12,084 nucleotides of DNA from Nitrospirota bacterium (lineage in GTDB: Bacteria > Nitrospirota > Thermodesulfovibrionia > Thermodesulfovibrionales > SM23-35): the NCBI GenBank assembly GCA_016212245.1, contig JACRGU010000143.1:1-12084 (forward strand), read 5' to 3'. The notes under the pieces were generated by a model that saw nothing but the letters and a program-made list of their open reading frames with translations, was not told the DNA's origin and did not search any database. Positions 1 to 6,014 of this stretch are shown piece by piece (within the stretch, counting starts at the first letter, position 1; the number at the start of each line of letters is the position of its first letter). Made by a program: the position numbers and the translations under genes.

Positions 1-346
1 CTGCTTCCTGCCTGTTAATCCCCTGCTCTTTTGCATAAGACTTTACATCAATGGATTTTGTTATAAAAGGTATATCGAGCTGTTCACAGAGGTTTTTACA
101 GAATTCAATTTCTATTAGTACCTCGTCAGGCCTGAGACCATGGTCTATATAAACAGCATGAAGTTTGAGACTATATTCATCTTTAAGTGTATTTAGTATA
201 TGAAGTAGACATACCGAATCCGGCCCACCTGAGAGGCCGATTAAAACCCGCTCCCCTCCAGAGAGCATGAAGTGTTTATCTATTGTTTCTCTTACTCTAC
301 GTAACAAATCTTCGTTTTCTATTATATCTTTGCTGCCTTTTTTCAT
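1..346 (-). CDS. tilS: tRNA(Ile)-lysidine synthase TilS, N-terminal part (runs off left edge)
   Basis: Only the first 115 residues are present; the gene continues beyond position 1. TilS uses ATP to attach lysine to C34 of the CAU-anticodon tRNA-Ile, so that it reads AUA instead of AUG; it is cytoplasmic. The PP-loop ATPase signature SGGPDS lies at residues 39-44, followed by VCLLHIL. The TilS-type YIDHGLR segment ends at residue 72, and the AKEQGINRQEA stretch just before the edge matches the region preceding the conserved arginine of the family. The related TtcA normally has SGGKDS, so TilS is the better call. The start ATG (346-344) was chosen because the usual short N-terminal helix precedes the PP-loop. 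No Shine-Dalgarno is visible; instead TATAAT sits 5 nt upstream (see the promoter entry). It is the last visible gene of the minus-strand series, 47 bp after the Clp1-like gene. Confidence 0.93.
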   Translation of the reverse strand, partial: MKKGSKDIIENEDLLRRVRETIDKHFMLSGGERVLIGLSGGPDSVCLLHILNTLKDEYSLKLHAVYIDHGLRPDEVLIEIEFCKNLCEQLDIPFITKSIDVKSYAKEQGINRQEA

Positions 347-351
347 AGCAC

Positions 352-380
352 ATTATATAAACTCGCTCTGATTGTTGCAA
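352..380 (-). promoter_or_regulatory. Predicted sigma70-type promoter of tilS, apparently leaderless
   Basis: On the minus strand TTGCAA (380-375) is followed by a 17-nt spacer and TATAAT (357-352), part of the octamer TATATAAT. The -10 is perfect and the -35 matches TTGACA at 4 of 6 positions. Only five bases separate the -10 from the tilS ATG, so a normal start site 6-7 nt downstream would fall on or beside the A of the start codon, giving a leaderless mRNA. The promoter would let tilS be transcribed separately from the upstream operon. Prediction from sequence only. Confidence 0.55.
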
Positions 381-393
381 GCTTACGTATCCT

Positions 394-1239
394 TTATACG
401 GCTATATCCCCTAAAACCACTCTGTTAATCCCTCTAATAGACTTTATCGGTGACTTGAAGGTGATAGAGTTATTAGCTATCTCAACAAGAATCCCCAATG
501 CCTTTGTATCTTCATTATGATTCAGGCCTATTAATGTGCCCTCTTTAAAGTCCATTTCTTTCGGCCTGAAGGGTTTACCATTGTAAAAGAAAGTGGCATC
601 ATTCAATAAAAATTCAGCAACTTCTGGTTTATTGAAATAGTCATTGAATTTCTCTTTCCTGTATCTAATGCGTGATTCTCTGCTCCTGTTCTTTGCCGTC
701 CTGGAGGCCTTAATACGATGTATATGAATATCTTCAATCAGGGTCATGATATGTTCAAGTTCATCATGTCGCTGCACTGCGATAATGTGTTCTGGCTTTA
801 TGGTTTTAATCTTTCCATTTTTTAAAGCTATTCCGACCTCGCCTGAAATAAGACCTGTTGTATCTATAAGAACGACCTCTGAGTTTGCCTTTGAGAAATC
901 AGCCATCCTCTTTGTCCCATCTATCATTAGGTGAATCTTTTTTGCCGGATTAAATGTTCCCACAAAGAAAATCTTCTCTGGACTGGATTCTTCAATCTCT
1001 TCAGGACTGCTAAATGTCTTCATGCTGATTGTACCTGGCAATCCAAGTGAAGACTGGCCTATGTCTGAGTCAACAAGGGAAACTTTAATATCTTTTGATA
1101 CGAGTTCTCTTATTAGATATCTTGCGAGTGTGGATTTGCCTGAATCGGTTGCACCGAGGAGTAGGGCAGTGCCTTTGTGTTTTATCAGTTCTTTAACAAG
1201 TTCTTTCCATTCAGGTTCAGGGATGATCTCCAGGCTCAT
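394..1239 (-). CDS. Clp1/Grc3-family P-loop polynucleotide 5'-hydroxyl kinase homologue
   Basis: 281 residues. The Walker A motif GATDSGKST is at 29-37. The DSDIGQ...LGLPGT stretch (57-70) matches the DxDxGQ...PGT motif that distinguishes Clp1/Grc3 kinases. VGTFNP (93-98) and a Walker B-like VVLIDTTG (122-129) follow, then KPEHIIAVQRHDELEHI (148-164) and an arginine-rich lid (about 178-202, ending in NDYF), all in the family order. Characterised members phosphorylate 5'-OH ends of RNA or DNA (human CLP1, yeast Grc3, archaeal kinases). It is cytoplasmic, without signal peptide or membrane segment, and the C-terminal domain (about 215-281) is short and beta-rich. Its ATG overlaps the cytochrome stop by 4 bp, implying translational coupling; no clear Shine-Dalgarno is seen. 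The family call is solid, but nucleic-acid kinase activity in this bacterium is inferred. An orphan P-loop NTPase role cannot be excluded. Confidence 0.8.
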   Translation of the reverse strand: MSLEIIPEPEWKELVKELIKHKGTALLLGATDSGKSTLARYLIRELVSKDIKVSLVDSDIGQSSLGLPGTISMKTFSSPEEIEESSPEKIFFVGTFNPAKKIHLMIDGTKRMADFSKANSEVVLIDTTGLISGEVGIALKNGKIKTIKPEHIIAVQRHDELEHIMTLIEDIHIHRIKASRTAKNRSRESRIRYRKEKFNDYFNKPEVAEFLLNDATFFYNGKPFRPKEMDFKEGTLIGLNHNEDTKALGILVEIANNSITFKSPIKSIRGINRVVLGDIAV

Positions 1240-3200
1240 TTGATAAGATTTTTGAGTTTAAAATCATTAATAAGCTTTTTTGCATCTTCCTCTTTGTGGA
1301 GGACAACACCTTTAAGATCTCTGTATTGCCTCAGCCTCTTTTTATCAAAAACTCTTGACAGTGCATCGAGTCTTTTTAATTCCTTCTCGATTTCGTTTGA
1401 GAGACCGAGGGATTTTCTGTATTTCTCTTTATCAGTTTTAATAGAAAAATCTCCTGGTGCCTTCCATTCATCTTTAAGAAAGACCCATGATGCAAAGTCT
1501 TCAAGCCTTGAGTTACCTACTAGTCTTATCGGTGTAGTATTCTTTATGTCTGTAATCCTTATGCCATCTTTATCAGTGATAATCTTATGGGTTCCATTGA
1601 AGGGCTCTGCCCCTTGATTGTCAAAGAATTCCCATGTGGATACTGAAACCTGTCTCTCATTTTTATGGCAGCTATCACATGTCCTTGCCTTTCCAAAGGG
1701 GTGTGCTGCCTGCTCTATCTCGAGCCATAATAGATGTTTATTATTAGTGCGTGGGGGAGACTGCGTCTCCCCCACAAGCCCCCTATTAGAGGGAATATCA
1801 AATGTGCCAACAATATAATATGCATCCCTCGTCTCTCCATCCGGCCATCTGAAGAGTATCTTTTCTGAGGGCTTAACATCCTTTTTAAAGTTTCCAAGAC
1901 TGTGTGGCCACACCTTTACAGGCATCCACATGCCTTTCTGATCCTTCATGAGTATAGGAGGTTTTTGTGTTCCATAATAGAGTGAGTATTTCTTGAATGG
2001 ATTTGGTTTATCTGCGATAACCCCCGGGCCCCAGATAGTCAATTGATATCCCCTCAGTTCCTGTATATGGCATGTTGCGCAATCAAGATTCTTATGGATG
2101 CTTTTTGCGTGTGCCTCTTCTATCTCGAGATGGCAGTCCTGGCATGTTGCCTTCCGCTGCATATCTCCCATACCCTTTTCACCTGTCTGATGGCAGTCTG
2201 AGCAGTGTATATTTTTTTTGTAATGTACATCAGGCTCCATTCCAGGTGGCTCTGAGTAATCACCCCCAACATATGTCTCACCCCTCCTTCTTTCCAATGC
2301 ACCTGTGTGGCATATATTGCTGCCTCGTCCTCCGCCTGAACAGGTCTCTGCAGTAGGTTTCTTTGAGAAGGTATGCACTCCCTTTTCTCTAATCGGTGAG
2401 TAATGGCAGTCGAGGCAGCCTGCATGACACATATTGCAGAATTTTTGTTTTACCATCGCCTGCTCTTTTATAAAGTCAGTATTAAGTTCTCGAATAATTT
2501 CTTCAGTATTTTTGAATGAAAAGCCACTCTCTTTTAAAACCTCCATTAGAGGTAAATCAGCAAATGAGGGCCCACAGTTATGAGGCCCGTATGGCTTTAA
2601 CCATGTCTTCATGGTACGCTGTCTGAAGTTCTTTGCCATAGTTGTTTTCCTGAACTGGTCAAGTTCCTGTGGATGACATCCTGATTTACCACATGTCTTT
2701 TTTGCTATCTCTGGATTAAAACTGAGCGTCTCAGGGTCTCTGTCATGCCAGAGTATATTCATTACCTTTCCATGTCCCATCTCTGGTAGCATCTCCCTCA
2801 GTTTATCATTGCCTGAGGGAAGCAGTGCATGTGGATAGACATCCTTTCTTCTCAGGATGTTGCCTCTTTTATCTATTAGTAAAACCTTTAACATGCCTTT
2901 ATGCGCCTTATCTGACTCCTTTGCCCGTCCATCACCGAGGTGGCATTCATGGCATTTGACATTCGGGTGATTGCTCTCCCTTTCAACCATCTCCTGAGTC
3001 ACATAGAATTCAGGATAACCCAGGGATTGCAATTTCTTCTTGTTGCTATGACATACAATGCATTCAGCGCTTGAGTCCTTCCAGGAGCGATAACCAAGGA
3101 ATGAGATTATTAATAAAAATTGGAAGAACAGGATTATAGCAGTCTTCCTATTCAGGTAATCACGTATTGTGCCAACACGAAAAGGACTCTTCTGGTTCAT
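1236..3200 (-). CDS. Membrane-anchored multiheme c-type cytochrome (8 canonical plus 2 atypical heme motifs)
   Basis: 654 residues. One N-terminal transmembrane helix (about 20-37) anchors a large domain predicted to be periplasmic. Canonical CXXCH heme sites start at C47, C83, C255, C262, C333, C353, C374 and C508. A CX4CH motif spans C170-H176 and a CX9CH motif C287-H298, so up to ten hemes are possible. C209 is an isolated cysteine. Such proteins carry electrons between the quinone pool and periplasmic or extracellular acceptors, or are reductases. I cannot assign a substrate and no named family fits with confidence. The C-terminal 140 residues lack heme sites and are rich in charged helices. 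It sits between rodZ-like and clp1-like genes with 4-bp overlaps on both sides; no Shine-Dalgarno precedes the ATG, so translation is probably coupled. An 11-bp perfect palindrome is carried in frame at residues 476-484. Confidence 0.88.
   Translation of the reverse strand: MNQKSPFRVGTIRDYLNRKTAIILFFQFLLIISFLGYRSWKDSSAECIVCHSNKKKLQSLGYPEFYVTQEMVERESNHPNVKCHECHLGDGRAKESDKAHKGMLKVLLIDKRGNILRRKDVYPHALLPSGNDKLREMLPEMGHGKVMNILWHDRDPETLSFNPEIAKKTCGKSGCHPQELDQFRKTTMAKNFRQRTMKTWLKPYGPHNCGPSFADLPLMEVLKESGFSFKNTEEIIRELNTDFIKEQAMVKQKFCNMCHAGCLDCHYSPIREKGVHTFSKKPTAETCSGGGRGSNICHTGALERRRGETYVGGDYSEPPGMEPDVHYKKNIHCSDCHQTGEKGMGDMQRKATCQDCHLEIEEAHAKSIHKNLDCATCHIQELRGYQLTIWGPGVIADKPNPFKKYSLYYGTQKPPILMKDQKGMWMPVKVWPHSLGNFKKDVKPSEKILFRWPDGETRDAYYIVGTFDIPSNRGLVGETQSPPRTNNKHLLWLEIEQAAHPFGKARTCDSCHKNERQVSVSTWEFFDNQGAEPFNGTHKIITDKDGIRITDIKNTTPIRLVGNSRLEDFASWVFLKDEWKAPGDFSIKTDKEKYRKSLGLSNEIEKELKRLDALSRVFDKKRLRQYRDLKGVVLHKEEDAKKLINDFKLKNLIK
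1751..1775. repeat. Perfect 11-bp palindrome with TGC loop inside the cytochrome gene
   Basis: GTGGGGGAGAC (1751-1761) and GTCTCCCCCAC (1765-1775) are exact inverted copies separated by TGC. In the minus-strand reading frame this encodes residues 476-484 (VGETQSPPR), between heme sites C374 and C508, and the frame stays open. The GC-rich hairpin contrasts with the AT-rich flanks. It resembles a small palindromic element tolerated in a surface loop; it has no U-tract and lies mid-gene, so it is not an ordinary terminator. Confidence 0.75.
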
Positions 3201-3922
3201 GGAAGGTTGAGCCTGACGACCTGGCCCTTTTCCCCGAGTTTCCCGATTTCTTTCCTATCAAATACTAACCTTACCCCTCCAGCATTACCGATTTTTAGTG
3301 AGAAACCATTCTTTGCATACCACTTAACTGACTCACCGGGCTTCAGCAACACTTCCTTTGACATAATAGTGCCATCTATATTTACGCGCAACCATGTCAC
3401 ATCTATAGCAAAGACCTCAAGGACATGCTGGTTAGAAGACAGAGGGGGAGGTGGTTCACTTTGAACTACTGGTAGATTTTCTCTTTCAGATATTTTTGGT
3501 TCTTCTACAGTAAACCCCGTTAGAAAGTTTTTTATCCAGCCCAAAGGGTGGGGCATTCTTTCTAACGGGGTAAATGGGAATAGAATAAAGGCAAAGGTTA
3601 GCAATAAGAGAAGCGGAATTAATAAGTATCGAATCTTTATTTTTTTACTTTTTAGAGTCTCCTTGGTGGGAATATCTTTTTTTTCGGGTAGGGGTGGTGA
3701 TACCTGTTGAGTATAAGCCTTTATAGCAGCTTCAGGGTCGATATTCAGGATTTTAGCGTATTCCCTGATATAGCCCCTTGTATAGACCTCTACAGGAAGT
3801 TTTTCAAAGTTTTCATCCTCGATCGCCTTAAGGTAGTCATATCTTATTTTAAGGGTCTTAGCGATTTCCCTGAGATCCTGGCCTGATTCCTCACGCCTCT
3901 TCTTTAATATCTCCCCTACCAT
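3197..3922 (-). CDS. rodZ: RodZ-like protein: cytoplasmic HTH, one transmembrane helix, periplasmic DUF4115-type domain
   Basis: 241 residues. An HTH_25/Xre-like domain fills about 2-70 (GEILKKRREESGQDLREIA, then IRYDYLKAIE and YTRGYIREYAK), the typical RodZ N-terminus. A lysine-rich linker leads to a transmembrane helix (about 99-116), a proline-rich spacer (PPPP near 157-160) and a C-terminal beta domain (about 166-240) with VTWLRVNIDG and LLKPGESVKWYAKNGFSLKIGNAG, as in DUF4115. RodZ links MreB to the cell-wall elongation machinery and helps set rod shape; many bacteria carry short versions like this one. GGAGGG lies 3 nt before the ATG, which supports this start although it gives a 32-bp overlap with the upstream gene. 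The stop overlaps the cytochrome start by 4 bp. A 14-bp-armed inverted repeat lies just after the membrane helix. Confidence 0.85.
   Translation of the reverse strand: MVGEILKKRREESGQDLREIAKTLKIRYDYLKAIEDENFEKLPVEVYTRGYIREYAKILNIDPEAAIKAYTQQVSPPLPEKKDIPTKETLKSKKIKIRYLLIPLLLLLTFAFILFPFTPLERMPHPLGWIKNFLTGFTVEEPKISERENLPVVQSEPPPPLSSNQHVLEVFAIDVTWLRVNIDGTIMSKEVLLKPGESVKWYAKNGFSLKIGNAGGVRLVFDRKEIGKLGEKGQVVRLNLP
3514..3571. repeat. 14-bp perfect inverted repeat inside the rodZ-like gene
   Basis: ACCCCGTTAGAAAG (3514-3527) and CTTTCTAACGGGGT (3558-3571) are exact inverted copies around a 30-nt centre, which itself contains a small CCC-AAA-GGG hairpin. The whole 58-bp block is read in frame as residues 118-137 of the RodZ-like protein, directly after the transmembrane helix. 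Neither arm is similar to the palindrome in the cytochrome gene, so if these are mobile elements they are different families. Confidence 0.8.
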
Positions 3923-4892
3923 CGTCCCTCCCGAACTCTACCATCGCCTCTTTTATGGGCGCATCAGGGTATTCCCTGTATTTTGGTGAAAAATGCATGA
4001 CGATCAGGTTTTTTACTCTTGCCTCTCTCGCAATCAGTCCTGCCATCTTTGCAGTAAGGTGAAACCTCTCTAATGCCCTCTCCCTGTCTTCTTCCATGAA
4101 ATATGCCTCACAGTAAAATTTATCAGAGTCATGCACGAGATCAACAATCTTTCTTATGTTTTCATCATTGATGGATACATCAGTCACATAAGAGACTTTC
4201 TGACCCTTTGTTATCTTTGCGATTTTTCTTAAGTCTTCAAGTTTGTATACCCTCCCAGAGACTGTGAACTCCGTATCTTCTGATATATTCTCCCTGATGG
4301 CCTTTTTCAGTTCTGACAGCCATGGCCCGACAGGAAGGCCCCTTTTCTTTAAGATTACCTTATCAATATTGATGTGAAATTCTTCCTCGAGTGAGAATGC
4401 AAGACATGGTATCTGGTGGTCTAATTGAATGGCTTTTATCTTGAGTAAGGGGTCTCTTAAAAGGATTCCACTGAAATCAGATATGCTGTTATCTATCCTC
4501 TTAAAACAATTTTCAGCACAGAAACTTGAGGCAATTATTTTATCCTCCTTTACACAGAGGACCTCTATCTTCAAGGGATATTCCCTTATCAGATTCCACG
4601 TGTATCCCTTAAGTTTTCCTTCAATGCAGTCAGCTATGTTTGAAGGACCGTAAACCCGTAAGGGCAGACCTCTCTTCAGAAGTGCCCTGAGGAGTGTATC
4701 AAAACCTATGAAGTGGTCTATATGTGTATGGGTTACAAACACATCTGTTATCTTCTGTAGGTCACGAGGTTTGAGTCTGTCTATACTGCCCATGTCAAAT
4801 AAAAACGCCCTCTTTTCTCTTATTATCCTGATAAAAAGACATGGGTCTTCAAAAGGGCCGTTTACAAGCCTGTGATGAAACGTGGGTTTCAT
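3891..4892 (-). CDS. Ribonuclease Z-like metallo-beta-lactamase-fold hydrolase
   Basis: 333 residues. The metal-binding signature HTHIDH is at 55-60, with further expected ligands H159 (LDHQIPC), D238 (YVTDVS), H278 (RFHLTA) and H300 (MHFSPKY). This spacing matches the RNase Z / ElaC branch of the fold. GLPVGPWLSELK (185-196) resembles the G-P-LK segment of RNase Z. RNase Z cleaves the 3' trailer of pre-tRNA. The N-terminus (NGPFEDPCLF, FDMGSIDRL) and the YTWNL block (97-101) differ from canonical RNase Z, so this is probably a paralogous subfamily; nuclease activity is inferred and the substrate is uncertain. It is the first gene of the minus-strand operon. No Shine-Dalgarno precedes the ATG at 4892; TATAAT lies 5 nt upstream. 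Its 3' end overlaps the rodZ-like start by 32 bp. Confidence 0.82.
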   Translation of the reverse strand: MKPTFHHRLVNGPFEDPCLFIRIIREKRAFLFDMGSIDRLKPRDLQKITDVFVTHTHIDHFIGFDTLLRALLKRGLPLRVYGPSNIADCIEGKLKGYTWNLIREYPLKIEVLCVKEDKIIASSFCAENCFKRIDNSISDFSGILLRDPLLKIKAIQLDHQIPCLAFSLEEEFHINIDKVILKKRGLPVGPWLSELKKAIRENISEDTEFTVSGRVYKLEDLRKIAKITKGQKVSYVTDVSINDENIRKIVDLVHDSDKFYCEAYFMEEDRERALERFHLTAKMAGLIAREARVKNLIVMHFSPKYREYPDAPIKEAMVEFGRDDGRGDIKEEA

Positions 4893-4897
4893 GAGTG

Positions 4898-4905
4898 ATT
4901 ATATA
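4898..4905 (-). promoter_or_regulatory. Predicted -10 element of the leftward operon, apparently leaderless
   Basis: TATATAAT on the minus strand (4905-4898) lies five bases before the ATG of the metallo-hydrolase gene, so the start site should fall on or next to the start codon. The hexamer 17 nt upstream (TTTATT) is a poor -35. The arrangement duplicates that at tilS, including the exact 5-nt distance. It is the best promoter candidate for the five-gene leftward unit. Confidence 0.45.
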
Positions 4906-4932
4906 CTATTGTGATATAATAATAAAATTTTA

Positions 4933-5003
4933 AAATTCAAAATGAAAAATGTAAAATTAAGGAATTCCTTTATTTTGAATTTTTAATTTCACATTTTGAA
5001 TTT
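4933..5003. repeat. Long imperfect inverted repeat upstream of galT
   Basis: Outer arms AAATTCAAAATG (4933-4944) and CATTTTGAATTT (4992-5003) are perfect inverted copies. The centre is a perfect 12-bp palindrome AAGGAATTCCTT (4959-4970), which includes an EcoRI-type GAATTC. ATTTTGAATTT occurs twice in direct orientation (4972-4982 and 4993-5003, period 21). The sequence is almost free of G and C outside the centre. It could be a dispersed intergenic repeat, an operator region or a structured leader. Confidence 0.7.
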
Positions 5004-5018
5004 ATATGTGGAGGGTAC

Positions 5019-6014
5019 ATGCCTGAGCTTAGAAAGGATCCAATAGTTGGCCGCTGGGTTATTATCTCAATAGAAAGGGGTAAAAGGCCGACAGATTTCG
5101 TTTCTCCTTCCCAGAGGAAAAAAGGCGGATTCTGCCCCTTCTGCCCTGGTAATGAATATACGACACCACTAGAGATAATGGCCTTTAGACGTACTGGGAT
5201 GCAGCCAAATTCAACAGGGTGGACACTGAGGGTCATGCCGAACAAGTTCCCTGCCCTCCAGATATATGGGGACCTGAATAAGACAGGAGAGGGCATCTTC
5301 GATAAGATGAACGGAATAGGTGCTCATGAGGTCATTGTGGAGACACCAGACCACATGCTATCTCTCTCAACAATGCCTCTGAAGGCTGTGGAAGATATCC
5401 TGTGGGCATACTATCTCAGGCTCTCTGACCTGAAGAAGGACCGGCGTTTTAAGTATGTACTGATATTCAAGAATGAAGGAGATGCTGCAGGGGCATCTCT
5501 TGAGCATTCTCATACCCAATTGATCGCATTGCCGATTGTCCCGAAAGTGGTAAAAGAAGAGACCGATGCGGCAAGGCAGTATTATGATTTAAAGGAGAGA
5601 TGTATTTTCTGTGATGTTATAAATCAGGAACTTGAAGACAGGAAGAGGGTAATATACGAAAACAAAGGGTATGTTGCCCTTGCACCATTTGCACCAAGGG
5701 CGCCTTTTGAGACATGGATATTACCTAAGAATCACGAGTCGGGTTTTTATCCACCAGATAAGAACTTTTCAGGTCTTGCAGAGATACTTCAGGTGATTCT
5801 GAAACAGATGGACAGGATACTCGACGTGCCTCCTTATAATTTCATAATACACACATCTCCATTTTATGATGAGGTAAACGAGTACTACCACTGGCATATA
5901 GAGCTTATGCCTAAGCTTACGAAGATTGCCGGATTTGAATGGGGCTCAGGTTTCTATATTAATCCCACACCTCCTGAAGAGTCAGCTAAGTTTATGAGAG
6001 AGGCAAAGATATGA
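5019..6014 (+). CDS. galT: GalT-family nucleotidyltransferase (galactose-1-phosphate uridylyltransferase or ADP-glucose phosphorylase-like)
   Basis: 331 residues, a normal length for the family, which belongs to the HIT superfamily. CPFC (39-42) and H163 are expected zinc ligands, and HSHTQ (163-167) is the active-site triad region with H165 as the likely nucleophile that becomes nucleotidylated. The second half has CIFC (195-198), H239 and HWHIELMP (291-298), suggesting a second metal site. GalT exchanges UMP between UDP-glucose and galactose-1-phosphate. Some homologues with HSH rather than the classic HPH act on ADP-glucose, and the glycogen synthase next door makes that plausible here. 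The ATG is supported by GGAGGG 3 nt upstream. The stop overlaps the glgA start (ATGA), indicating one transcript. The family is certain; the nucleotide and sugar specificity is not. Confidence 0.9.
   Translation: MPELRKDPIVGRWVIISIERGKRPTDFVSPSQRKKGGFCPFCPGNEYTTPLEIMAFRRTGMQPNSTGWTLRVMPNKFPALQIYGDLNKTGEGIFDKMNGIGAHEVIVETPDHMLSLSTMPLKAVEDILWAYYLRLSDLKKDRRFKYVLIFKNEGDAAGASLEHSHTQLIALPIVPKVVKEETDAARQYYDLKERCIFCDVINQELEDRKRVIYENKGYVALAPFAPRAPFETWILPKNHESGFYPPDKNFSGLAEILQVILKQMDRILDVPPYNFIIHTSPFYDEVNEYYHWHIELMPKLTKIAGFEWGSGFYINPTPPEESAKFMREAKI

Larger units (their letters stand above)
4893..5018. promoter_or_regulatory. Divergent AT-rich intergenic region between the two operons
   Basis: These 126 bp separate the leftward operon from galT. 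A plus-strand TATAAT occurs at 4915-4920 but without a convincing -35, so the rightward promoter is uncertain. If used, it would give a long leader of roughly 90 nt holding most of the inverted repeat described separately. GGAGGG at 5010-5015, 3 nt before the galT ATG, is the ribosome binding site. Confidence 0.4.

Noticed and set aside
1751..1775. GC-rich hairpin considered as a rho-independent terminator
   Set aside because: There is no T-tract after it on either strand and it lies in the middle of an intact coding sequence with heme motifs on both sides.
2072..2425. Open frames on both strands inside the cytochrome gene (2072-2356 plus, 2120-2425 minus alternate frame)
   Set aside because: They overlap the heme-motif-bearing frame, have no domain signature and low-plausibility composition; they are shadows of the real gene.
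3891..3922. The 32-bp overlap considered as a frameshift or sequencing error joining the hydrolase and rodZ-like genes
   Set aside because: Both proteins are complete for their families, and GGAGGG 3 nt before the rodZ-like ATG supports a genuine overlapping start.
4915..4920. Plus-strand TATAAT as a firm galT promoter
   Set aside because: No recognisable -35 at 16-18 nt; in AT-rich DNA a lone TATAAT is weak evidence, so it is mentioned only within the intergenic entry.
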